Source of the DNA: Enhydrobacter aerosaccus
GTDB taxonomy: Bacteria > Pseudomonadota > Alphaproteobacteria > Reyranellales > Reyranellaceae
DNA: 64,000 bases
Assembly (NCBI RefSeq): GCF_900167455.1
Contig: NZ_FUWJ01000018.1
Coordinates: 17,397 to 81,396 of the forward strand
Direction: 5' to 3'
Shown here: piece by piece, positions 25,468-32,996 of the stretch
How the letters are laid out: the number at the start of each line of letters is the position of its first letter
How positions within the stretch are numbered: the stretch's first letter is position 1
The notes under the pieces: generated by a model
What the model saw: only the letters and a program-made list of their open reading frames with translations
What the model was told of the DNA's origin: nothing
Databases searched by the model: none
Made by a program: the position numbers and the translations under genes

Positions 25468-26622
25468 ATGTCCAGGAAACTCTCCGCTGAACTCGTCTCC
25501 ATCCTGTCCGATTTGATCGCGCTGCCGAGCCCCTATCCGCCCGGCACGTCGGTCGAGATCTGCGCCTACGCCGCCAAGCGGCTGAAGAAGGCCGGATACA
25601 AGGTCGAGATCGCCGCCAAGACCAAGGGCGTCGACAATGTCGTGGCCCGCCTCAAGGCGAAAACGAAAGGCCCGGTCATCGCCTTCAACGCCCATGTCGA
25701 CACGGTGGGCGTGGGCGAGCGCGCCAACTGGAAGAGCGATCCCTACAAGGCGCTGGTGAAGGGCGGCCTCGTCTACGGTCTCGGCGCCGGCAACTGCAAG
25801 GGCAGCATGGCGGTGCAGCTCTGGCTGGCCGAGGAGATCGCGCGCCGCGGCGGACCAAAGAAGGGCGAATTGATCTTCACCTTCGTGGCCGACGAGGAGA
25901 ACCTCGGACCGGATGGCATGTCGTTCCTGCGCGACACCGGGAAGGTGCGTCCCGACGCGTTGATCCTGGGCGCGCAGACCGAGAACAACCTGATCGTAGC
26001 CGAGCGCGGCGTGATGTGGGCCCGCATCACCACCAAGGGCAAGGCCGCCCATGCCGGCAATCCCGCCGCCGGCGACAATGCGATCCTGCGCATGATGCGC
26101 CTCGTCGGTGCCCTGCAGTCCTACTATGACAAGGCGCTGGCCAAGCGCGTCTCGGGCGCGATGAAGTCGACGGTGAACATCGGCATGTTCCATGGTGGCC
26201 ACAACACCAACGTGGTGCCCTCCGCCTGCACGGTCGAGATCGATCGGCGCCTGCTGCCGGACGAGAAGGTGAAGGACGCGTTCAAGGAGCTGAAGACGAT
26301 CGTCGACGGCGTCGGCGAGGCCAAGTCGCTCTACAAGGTCGAGTTCCTGACGGGGACCAACGGCTTCTACGCGCGGGAGAACGGTCAGGCGGTCGCGGCC
26401 TTCGAGGCGGCGGTGAAAAAGCAAAGCGGTCGCAAGGTCAAATTCCTCAATGCGACCGGAGTCAGCGACGGACGCTATTACGCCGACGACAAAATTGAGA
26501 TCATCAATTTTGGCCCAGGCTCGGGTGCCCAGGGCCACGCCGCGAACGAGTCGGTGCCCATCGCCGAGATGGTCGAGGCGGCGAAGATCCAGTTGGAGGT
26601 GGTGCAACGCCTCCTGGATTGA
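25468..26622 (+). CDS. M20-family metallopeptidase (ArgE/DapE/ACY1 type)
   Basis: The 384-residue protein has HVDTVGVGE (metal-site His and Asp), a GAGNCKGSMAVQLW segment where family members usually read GAxDMKG, DEENLGPDGMSFL with the catalytic Glu pair region, and a dimerisation domain (GVMWARITTKGKAAHAGNPAAGDNAI). Family members hydrolyse N-acyl amino acids or dipeptides. The Asn-Cys pair in place of Asp-Met in the second metal motif is unusual and may mean an altered metal site or substrate. It follows the allantoate-type hydrolase, so a role in ureide or amide nitrogen use is possible but inferred. Confidence 0.85.
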   Translation: MSRKLSAELVSILSDLIALPSPYPPGTSVEICAYAAKRLKKAGYKVEIAAKTKGVDNVVARLKAKTKGPVIAFNAHVDTVGVGERANWKSDPYKALVKGGLVYGLGAGNCKGSMAVQLWLAEEIARRGGPKKGELIFTFVADEENLGPDGMSFLRDTGKVRPDALILGAQTENNLIVAERGVMWARITTKGKAAHAGNPAAGDNAILRMMRLVGALQSYYDKALAKRVSGAMKSTVNIGMFHGGHNTNVVPSACTVEIDRRLLPDEKVKDAFKELKTIVDGVGEAKSLYKVEFLTGTNGFYARENGQAVAAFEAAVKKQSGRKVKFLNATGVSDGRYYADDKIEIINFGPGSGAQGHAANESVPIAEMVEAAKIQLEVVQRLLD

Positions 26623-26631
26623 GCAGCGTTT

Positions 26632-26748
26632 ACCTCCCCCGTCATCGGGGGAGATGTCGCCGTAGGCGACGGAGGGGTCATGAGCCGCGCCAGTGGCTAT
26701 GACCCCTCCGCCCCCTACGGGGGCACCTCCCCATGTGAATGGGGAGGC
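26632..26748. repeat. Composite inverted repeat with two 50-bp arms
   Basis: Arms at 26632-26681 and 26699-26748 are imperfect reverse complements, meeting around a 17-base centre. Each arm contains its own hairpins (CCCCCGTCATCGGGGG in the left; GCCCCCTACGGGGGC in the right), and both arms carry ACCCCTCCG or its complement. The element fills almost the whole gap between the M20 gene and the BVMO gene. It looks like a REP-type or small non-autonomous element. Confidence 0.75.
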
Positions 26749-26769
26749 GGGGACAATGAGGAGTCGCGC

Positions 26770-28365
26770 ATGAACTACGATGCCATCATCGTCGGGGCCG
26801 GGATCTCCGGCATGTACCAGCTCCTGAAGCTTCGCGAGCTCGGCATGACGGTCCGCGTGTTCGAGGCCGGCACGGGAGTCGGCGGCACGTGGTACTGGAA
26901 CCGCTATCCCGGCGCCCGTTTCGATTCGGAGAGCTACTCCTACGGCTACTCCTTCTCCAAGGAACTGCTCGACGAGTGGCACTGGACGGAGCACTTCTCG
27001 CCGCAACCCGAGACGCTGCGCTATCTCAACCATGTCGCCGACAAGTTCGATCTGCGCCGCGACATCCAGTTCAAATCCAAGGTCACGGCCGCCCACTACA
27101 GCGAGGCGACGCGCAGCTGGGACGTGACACTGGAAGACGGCAGCCATCACACGGCGCGCTTCCTGATCACCGCCGTCGGTCCGCTGTCCGCGCCGACCAT
27201 GCCCAAGATCCCGGGCATCGAGAGTTTCGGTGGCGAGTCCTATCACACGGCCCGCTGGCCCCATGAGCCAGTGAGCTTCGAAGGCAAGCGCGTGGCGGTG
27301 ATCGGGACCGGCGCGACCGGCGTGCAGACGATCCAGGAAGTGGCCAAGACCGCGGGCACGCTCACCGTGTTCCAGCGCACCCCCAACTGGTGCGCGCCCC
27401 TGCTCAACGCCAAGATCGACGAAGCGGAAATGAGCCGCATCCGGGCGCGCTATCCCGAGATCTTCGAGCGGTGCGAGGCGACCTACGCCTGCTTCCTGCA
27501 TACGCCCGATCCGCGCGGCACCTTCGAGGTGTCGCCGGAGGAGCGCGAAGCCTTCTGGGAGAAGCTCTATGCCGAACCGGGATTCGGCATCTGGCAGGGC
27601 AACTTCCGCGACATCCTGACCGATCGCAAGGCCAACGCGCTGCTCAGCGATTTCGTCGCCCGCAAGATCCGCCAGCGCGTGAAGAACCAGGCCGTCGCCG
27701 AAAAGCTGATTCCGAAGAATCACGGCTTCGGCACCCGGCGCGTGCCGCTCGAGACCAAGTACTACGAGGTCTACAACCAGCCCAATGTCAGCCTGGTCGA
27801 TATCAAGGAGACGCCGATCGAGCGCATCACGCCCACCGGCATCAAGACCACGAACGCCGAGTACGAATTCGACATCATCATCTATGCCACCGGCTTCGAC
27901 GCCATCACCGGCAGCTTCGACCGCATCGACATCCGGGGCGTGGACGGGCTCAAGCTCAAGGACAAATGGCGGCAGGACGGCCTGCAGACCTTCCTCGGCG
28001 TGCAGGTCGCAGGCTTTCCCAACATGTTCATGCTGGTGGGCCCGCACACCGCGTTGGGCAACATTCCACGCAGCATCGAGTACAACGTCGAATGGGTGAC
28101 GGGCGTCCTGCACTACATGAAGGACCGTGGTCTGACGCGCGCCGAGTGCCGCCCCGAATCCGCCAAGGACTGGACCGACCACGTGCTCGCGCTTGCCGAT
28201 GGCCTGCTGTCGATGGAGATCGATTCCTGGATGACCGGCATCAACCGCAACGTCGAGGGCAAGGATGTCCGGTCCGTCGCGCGTTACACCGGCTCCGCTC
28301 CCGCCTATCGCGCCCGTTGCGAGGAAGTGGCGGCCGGCGGCTACCGGGAACTGGCGCTGGGCTAG
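26770..28365 (+). CDS. Baeyer-Villiger-type flavin monooxygenase (cyclohexanone monooxygenase-like)
   Basis: The 531-residue protein has the FAD motif GAGISG at 9-14, GGTWYWNRYPGARFDSES (typical BVMO segment), the fingerprint FGGESYHTARWP at 153-164 and the NADPH motif GTGATG at 179-184. With NADPH, FAD and O2 such enzymes insert oxygen beside a ketone, giving esters or lactones. ATG 26770 was chosen because it opens directly on the FAD strand; the longer frame runs through the upstream repeat. The stop coincides with the first base of the 289-bp repeat. Confidence 0.95.
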   Translation: MNYDAIIVGAGISGMYQLLKLRELGMTVRVFEAGTGVGGTWYWNRYPGARFDSESYSYGYSFSKELLDEWHWTEHFSPQPETLRYLNHVADKFDLRRDIQFKSKVTAAHYSEATRSWDVTLEDGSHHTARFLITAVGPLSAPTMPKIPGIESFGGESYHTARWPHEPVSFEGKRVAVIGTGATGVQTIQEVAKTAGTLTVFQRTPNWCAPLLNAKIDEAEMSRIRARYPEIFERCEATYACFLHTPDPRGTFEVSPEEREAFWEKLYAEPGFGIWQGNFRDILTDRKANALLSDFVARKIRQRVKNQAVAEKLIPKNHGFGTRRVPLETKYYEVYNQPNVSLVDIKETPIERITPTGIKTTNAEYEFDIIIYATGFDAITGSFDRIDIRGVDGLKLKDKWRQDGLQTFLGVQVAGFPNMFMLVGPHTALGNIPRSIEYNVEWVTGVLHYMKDRGLTRAECRPESAKDWTDHVLALADGLLSMEIDSWMTGINRNVEGKDVRSVARYTGSAPAYRARCEEVAAGGYRELALG

Positions 28366-28653
28366 GTTCCCAGTCTTCCCAGGTCGCTGGGAAGTCTCCG
28401 GTGCCGATGGCGCAAGGCCTTCCGGCCGTTCTTCCCATCGTCGCCCCCCACTCCCCCGCCTTCGACGCGGAAAAAAATCCGCTCGCGAGGAAGCGCCTGA
28501 AACGCTGCAGCAACAGGCTTTCACCCAATTCCTCGCGAGGCTCGCGAGGCTCGCGAGCGCCAGCATAAAGAAACGCGAAGCGAAGCGAGCGGCGTCGTTC
28601 ATGCCGCCATGATAAGCGGCGGCCGCCCTGCTCCCTATTATGGTCGCCTTCGG
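28365..28653. repeat. 289-bp intergenic repeat, copy 1 (direct orientation with copy 2 at 63279-63567)
   Basis: It aligns without a gap over 289 bases to 63279-63567 at roughly 70 percent identity by eye. Shared blocks include TTCTTCCCATCG, AAAAAAATC, ACGCTGCAGCA, AATTCCTCGCGAGGCTCGCGAG and the end ATTATGGTCGCCTTCGG. Palindromic CTCGCGAG occurs four times, three of them in tandem. Short frames exist on both strands in both copies but end differently, so coding is doubtful. Confidence 0.85.
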
Positions 28654-28654
28654 C

Positions 28655-29716
28655 TTACCGTCCGATCGACTGGAACCAGCGTGTGATGCTGTCGCCGATC
28701 TGCTGTAACGGCGCGAAGGGATCGGCGGAACGGGTTGCGTAGCGCGGCCGCGGCGGCGGATCGGGACGCACGGCCAGCTGCGGCGCCGGATCGCGGCGCA
28801 GCTGGTCGAGCAGATCGCGATCGAGCTGCCCGGTCTGCTGCAGCCCCCGCTCCTGCTGATAATGCATGATTGCGGCTCGAGTCATGGGGCCGGGTGTGCC
28901 GTCGACCGGTCCGGGATTGAAACCGAAAGAGCGCAGCCGCCCCTGCGCTTCGCGCACTTCCTCGGAGCGCAGGGGCGCTGGGGCCTGTGCCGATGGATCG
29001 AAAGGCGCCGTTGCGACCGGCGCGGAATCGGTTGCTGTCACGGAGGCGGGCGGTGGCGCGACCGCCACAGCAGGCTCCAGCGGCGAAAGCGATGGATCAC
29101 GAGGAGATGGCGACGGCAGCGGTGCGACGGGCGCTGATGAGACCGGCGGAGGTGCGACCGGCGGAGGTGCGACAGGCATCGCCGGAGGCGGCGTGAGCGG
29201 AGTCGGATCGCGCTTCGCGACCGACGCCGGCGGGTCGACCGGAGGCGTCGCTGCGACGCTGCCCGACGGCGGTGACGGCAGTGAATTGGGCGTCGGCGCA
29301 AGATCGGCCGTCTGGATCGGCGGGCGCGCCGGCTGCGCGGCCGCCACGTCGGCCGTCTCGGAGTCGGGCGGCGCCGCAATCATCACCACCAGCCAGGCGA
29401 TGCAGGCCGCAGCAGTCGCCGCACCCGCCGTTCCCAACACCATTTTCCAGCGTCGGGCCCGCGTCGAGAAATAAGCCCGGGCGGCCCGGCGCCGCGCTTC
29501 CACTTCAGCCTTGGGATCGACGTCCGCCTGTTGCGCGGCCCGCTCGCTCAGCCGCCGCGACAGATCGGCGATGGATTTCTTGAAGCGCGCCTCGGCCTCG
29601 GGATCGACCTGCTCCTGCAGCGGCGGCCGGCGGCCGGCGGTGAAATCCCCCGCCTTGTTACGGGCCGGCTCGGCCCTGCCTGGCTCGGGTCCCACAGTCA
29701 TGCGATCGCCTGTCAT
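28655..29716 (-). CDS. Membrane-anchored proline-rich protein with C-terminal peptidoglycan-binding domain
   Basis: The 353-residue protein has a charged cytoplasmic N-terminus (about 1-90), one membrane helix (about 93-113, VLGTAGAATAAACIAWLVVMIAA), a long periplasmic Pro/Ala/Val-rich linker (about 120-245) and a PG_binding_1 domain at about 252-310 (VREAQGRLRSFGFNPGPVDG, PGPMTRAAIMHYQQERGL). It should tether to the inner membrane and bind the cell wall. No catalytic domain is present. It ends one base after the repeat copy and diverges from the outer-membrane protein gene. Confidence 0.85.
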   Translation of the reverse strand: MTGDRMTVGPEPGRAEPARNKAGDFTAGRRPPLQEQVDPEAEARFKKSIADLSRRLSERAAQQADVDPKAEVEARRRAARAYFSTRARRWKMVLGTAGAATAAACIAWLVVMIAAPPDSETADVAAAQPARPPIQTADLAPTPNSLPSPPSGSVAATPPVDPPASVAKRDPTPLTPPPAMPVAPPPVAPPPVSSAPVAPLPSPSPRDPSLSPLEPAVAVAPPPASVTATDSAPVATAPFDPSAQAPAPLRSEEVREAQGRLRSFGFNPGPVDGTPGPMTRAAIMHYQQERGLQQTGQLDRDLLDQLRRDPAPQLAVRPDPPPRPRYATRSADPFAPLQQIGDSITRWFQSIGR

Positions 29717-29896
29717 TGCCCCACCTGTCTCTCCGGCGGGAGTGTCGTGGGGAAATAGCGCCGGATTCGGTATGCCGCGGTGACCAATTTGGGACCAATA
29801 GCACCTCCCGGCCGTGCTGGTTCGGAGCCGGACAGCGGCCCCGCAATAGTATCCGCCTCTGGCATCTCCTAGCGTGCCCGCGCTCGAACGGGGGGA

Positions 29897-30775
29897 GTGG
29901 CGTTGGTCTGGGGGCTAGAGCGGCGCAGCGTGGCAGTCGGGGTGATGGTGTTCGTACTGGCTGGGCTGGCAGAAATGGCCCACGCCCAGATCGACACCGA
30001 GCATATGTTCGGCTTCAGCGAGGGCAGCGACATCGGTCGGCGCGGCGACCGCGAGGTCGAGATCGAAACCGTCGGCGGATTTGGGCGAGACGCAAATAGT
30101 TACAGCGCCGTTACGACGAACGTCTCCTTCAAGTACGGCGTGACCGACTATTTCCGGATCGCGCCGTCGGTCGAGGTTGGCCGCTGGGACGTTGCCGGCC
30201 TTCCCGGTGTCGACGACCAGCATCAGTTCGGCGTTGATGCGCTCTCGCTGGAGATGCGATTTCATTTGCTCGATCGGCTGACGCAGCCGGTCGGACTCAC
30301 CCTGATGGCCGCTCCCTTCGTCGGCTTCATCGATCCTTCCCTCGGAGTGGCCGGCGATCGCATCGGCGCGGCGTTCCTGCTCGCCGTCGACCGGGCACTG
30401 GTTCCGAACCAGCTCTTCGTCGCGCTCAATCTCCATTATGACTTCGAGAGCGATCGTCCTTCTGTGCCCGGGCTTGTCACTCAGTTGTCGAATCTCGCCT
30501 TCTCCGTGGCGTTCAGCCGACAGGTGATGCCGTGGCTCTATGTCGGCGGCGAGGCGCGCTATCTGAGAACCTATGACGGGCTCGCCTTGGGCACTCTCGC
30601 CGGTCAGGCGCTCTATGTCGGTCCGGTCTTCTACATACCGGTGTCGCGGCGCTTCACGGTGTCAGGTGCCTGGGAACCGCAAGTCTGGGGCCAGGATACC
30701 GTGGCAGGCGGCGGGCTCGATCTCCTCAATTACGAGCGCCAGCAGGTGAAGCTGCGACTGTCCCTGGCGTTGTAG
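29897..30775 (+). CDS. Predicted outer-membrane beta-barrel protein of unknown function
   Basis: The 292-residue product has a signal peptide ending in HAQ (about residue 31). The rest alternates polar and hydrophobic residues like a beta-barrel, with amphipathic strands such as VEIETVGGF, TTNVSFKYGVTDYFRIAPSVEVGRW, FSVAFSRQVMPWLYVGGEARYL and a terminal strand QQVKLRLSLAL. I recognise no specific family; a small-molecule porin or an assembly-linked barrel is possible. The start is probably GTG 29897, but GTG 29942 or ATG 29945 could serve, since the G-rich ribosome site touches the first GTG. Confidence 0.7.
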   Translation: MALVWGLERRSVAVGVMVFVLAGLAEMAHAQIDTEHMFGFSEGSDIGRRGDREVEIETVGGFGRDANSYSAVTTNVSFKYGVTDYFRIAPSVEVGRWDVAGLPGVDDQHQFGVDALSLEMRFHLLDRLTQPVGLTLMAAPFVGFIDPSLGVAGDRIGAAFLLAVDRALVPNQLFVALNLHYDFESDRPSVPGLVTQLSNLAFSVAFSRQVMPWLYVGGEARYLRTYDGLALGTLAGQALYVGPVFYIPVSRRFTVSGAWEPQVWGQDTVAGGGLDLLNYERQQVKLRLSLAL

Positions 30776-30811
30776 GAGCGCGTTTCTCTGAAGAATGGCA
30801 ACGTCCGCGGG

Positions 30812-31996
30812 TTAATGCACCTCGTAGGCAGCCAATGGAACGACGGCCCACTCGGTGTCGAACTGTCCTAAACGCTCCTCGCGGAACCTGCTTCTGACCA
30901 CTACCCATTGGCGGTCGGGAGAAACGACATACGTGGTTATCGGATGACATAGACCACAAAATCGTGGCCTCGGCGCGCCACCCGTTCGACACGCGGCGGG
31001 AAGCTCACCGACCCAGTCAGGAGCCACCTCAACGATGCAAGCACGTCCCGCGCTGCCTCCGAAGATGTAGCCCGCGCGACCTACGCCAACGAACTCAAAT
31101 TCCGGATCCTTGAAAATAGTAGGAGCAGAACGGCAATCACGAGGCCGATGTGAAACGATGGCGCAGACCGCGACGACGAGGTGCTTGTCGTCTGACACCC
31201 CGATCACAGCCAGCTTGTCTTTATCGAAGAAAAAAGACTTTACCGTCTCCGCCTTCTTAAGGAGGCTGTCTAAGGGAAGTCGATAGCCCTTGCTGGCACC
31301 GAAAGCAGAGACAAAGAGATCAAGCGCGGAAGGATCGTTCCACCGACCGGCGTCCGGGGTAGTTCTTACTGAATAGGCTATTGTCTCCCCATCGCCGCTG
31401 ACCGCTGCCGCAGCAACCATATTGGAAGAAGCCTCGCCGAAAGTCCGGGAACGCTCGATTTGGGCTTTGCCATCAGCAGTGGCGGCGATTTTCACGGATT
31501 CGATCGTGCCCGTCCACCAATCGGGATCTTTGTTGAGCGAACGGGCCAGAATGAAAGTGCGACGAGCACCATCGACCGACAGAAGATTGGCTGCATATCC
31601 CAGCCCGACACTTCGCTTGTTCCTGTCCACAAGCGCGTACTCTCCACCGATCCTTGCATCCGTTCCTGACGAACGAGTCACGACCTCCGATGCATCCGCA
31701 TTACAGGCGACAATTCCTGCCTCCAGCCGATCGCGCCGGGTTACCGTCTTGCGGTCGATATCGTAGAGCGTGATCCATTCGCGCCCACCGTTCATCCCTT
31801 TTCCAGGGAACGCGACTATAGTGGATCCGCACCAGACGGGATCGTCAAACTCATATTCGACGCCGGGCAGCCTTAAGACGGCTGCGTTGTCTGATACGTC
31901 CACTTCGAGCGAAGGCTCCTCTTGAGCAGCTGCGATATTGAAACAAGCCGCTACGATCATAATGGCAGAGCAAAATATCAGCCGATCGATGACCAT
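30812..31996 (-). CDS. Secreted protein of unknown function with a CGLCH motif
   Basis: The 394-residue product has a signal peptide (about 1-24, ending IAAAQ). The body has repeated short strand patterns (GREWITLYDIDRK, YALVDRNKRSVGLGYAANLLSVDG, VSGDGETIAYSVRT, SPDRQWVVVRSR) that suggest a beta-propeller. CGLCH at 347-351 matches a c-type haem site, but there is only one, and it may instead be a disulfide. Its base composition is visibly less GC-rich than its neighbours, which suggests acquisition by transfer. Convergent with the barrel gene, 36 bases apart. No function can be assigned. Confidence 0.75.
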   Translation of the reverse strand: MVIDRLIFCSAIMIVAACFNIAAAQEEPSLEVDVSDNAAVLRLPGVEYEFDDPVWCGSTIVAFPGKGMNGGREWITLYDIDRKTVTRRDRLEAGIVACNADASEVVTRSSGTDARIGGEYALVDRNKRSVGLGYAANLLSVDGARRTFILARSLNKDPDWWTGTIESVKIAATADGKAQIERSRTFGEASSNMVAAAAVSGDGETIAYSVRTTPDAGRWNDPSALDLFVSAFGASKGYRLPLDSLLKKAETVKSFFFDKDKLAVIGVSDDKHLVVAVCAIVSHRPRDCRSAPTIFKDPEFEFVGVGRAGYIFGGSAGRACIVEVAPDWVGELPAACRTGGAPRPRFCGLCHPITTYVVSPDRQWVVVRSRFREERLGQFDTEWAVVPLAAYEVH

Positions 31997-32228
31997 CTCT
32001 CAACTCACGGTAGACTCGCACCGTGAACTCCAGCCTAAATTCTGTCCATAGACGAGACCGGCAGGGCGTCGATTTTGACGCGCTGATGCATGATTGCCAC
32101 TGGCACCGCTGTACTACCTCCGCACTCGAAAACTATTTCCGCTGCAAGCAAGGCGCGCTTCGGGGCGGTCAGGCCCATCACACATTTCTGAACGACGACA
32201 ACTTGATGATCGGCACAACGCCACCGAT

Positions 32229-32960
32229 ATGCCGAAAATGCCTGCGATAAAGGCCCTGGCCACGATCGCCCTTGCGCTGGCCGCCACCCCCATGGCGACG
32301 ACAGTAACCCATGCCCAGGGCGTCGGCGTTGCCCCCGGCGGCAGTACCGCCAATACCACCGGCATCGGCAGCGGGCTGGGCGATCCGCGCGGTACCGGGC
32401 CGCATTATCCCAATGGAACGACCCAACCGGTGTTGCCGCCTCCGCCGCCGCCCGGCGGCTACAACCCGTCGCTTCCGCCGGTTCCGTCCTTTTCGACCAG
32501 TTCGCGTCCGCCCTCCTATCCGCAACCGACGGCGCCCTTTGGCCCGCCCGTGTCCGGCCCTTCGACCTCGGGCGCTTCCCTGCCAGCGCTCGCGCTCCCG
32601 GCGGCGCCGGTCAGCGATCTGTCGTTCCTCAAGGGCTGCTGGCGCACCGACGTGTTCCAGTATTCGAACCAGCCGGGCGTCTCGACCTATTGCTTCGACG
32701 CCCAGGGACGCGGACGATTTCTCTACAAGCGCCTCAACCAGCCGGACTATGCCTGCCAGGCCACGGCGCAGGCCGACTATGTCGGACCGCAGCTCCGCTT
32801 CCACACCTCGAACATGACCTGCAGCGACGGGCGCAGCGCCTACCCCGCCAATCTCGATTGCGCCGGCGGCGGCTCGGGCGAGGCGGCGCAGTGCACCAGC
32901 ACGGCCGAAACGCAGGCCGGCGCCGAGACCTGGTCGGTCCATCTGCGCCGCATCCGCTGA
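32229..32960 (+). CDS. Secreted proline-rich protein of unknown function
   Basis: The 243-residue product (from ATG 32229; ATG 32238 is possible) has a signal peptide ending THAQG, then a Gly/Pro/Ser-rich region of about 120 residues (PVLPPPPPPGGYNP) and a C-terminal domain from about 155: LSFLKGCWRTDVFQY, VSTYCFDAQGRGRFLYKRL, then cysteines in ACQAT, TCSDG, DCAGG and QCTST. The six or more cysteines suggest disulfide bonding in the periplasm. I do not recognise the domain. The 232 bases before it hold no gene; CACGGT/ACCGTG arms at 32006-32025 form a small dyad there. Confidence 0.7.
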   Translation: MPKMPAIKALATIALALAATPMATTVTHAQGVGVAPGGSTANTTGIGSGLGDPRGTGPHYPNGTTQPVLPPPPPPGGYNPSLPPVPSFSTSSRPPSYPQPTAPFGPPVSGPSTSGASLPALALPAAPVSDLSFLKGCWRTDVFQYSNQPGVSTYCFDAQGRGRFLYKRLNQPDYACQATAQADYVGPQLRFHTSNMTCSDGRSAYPANLDCAGGGSGEAAQCTSTAETQAGAETWSVHLRRIR

Positions 32961-32981
32961 CGCCCCTGCAGGGGCCGTCAT
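32959..32981. terminator. Candidate bidirectional hairpin terminator
   Basis: TGACG and CGTCA flank a CCCCTGCAGGGG core, giving a nearly perfect 23-base stem between two convergent genes. There is no U-run on either side, so classic intrinsic termination would be weak. It may mark mRNA ends instead. Confidence 0.5.
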
Positions 32982-32996
32982 TGCAGAGGGGTGGTG

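Noticed and set aside
23125..28602. A 1825-codon open frame on the minus strand
   Set aside because: Only its last 303 codons are a real gene (puuE). The rest is antisense to two hydrolases and a BVMO, all with clear motifs, and its translation is low-complexity His/Arg/Gly/Asp-rich, typical of GC-rich antisense frames.
28470..28602. Small frames in the 289-bp repeat as a gene family
   Set aside because: Both copies have partly conserved frames on both strands but no shared stop or ribosome site, so I list the element as a repeat rather than a gene.
32023..32250. A 75-codon frame upstream of the secreted proline-rich gene
   Set aside because: There is no ribosome site or family, and it runs into the real gene in another frame.
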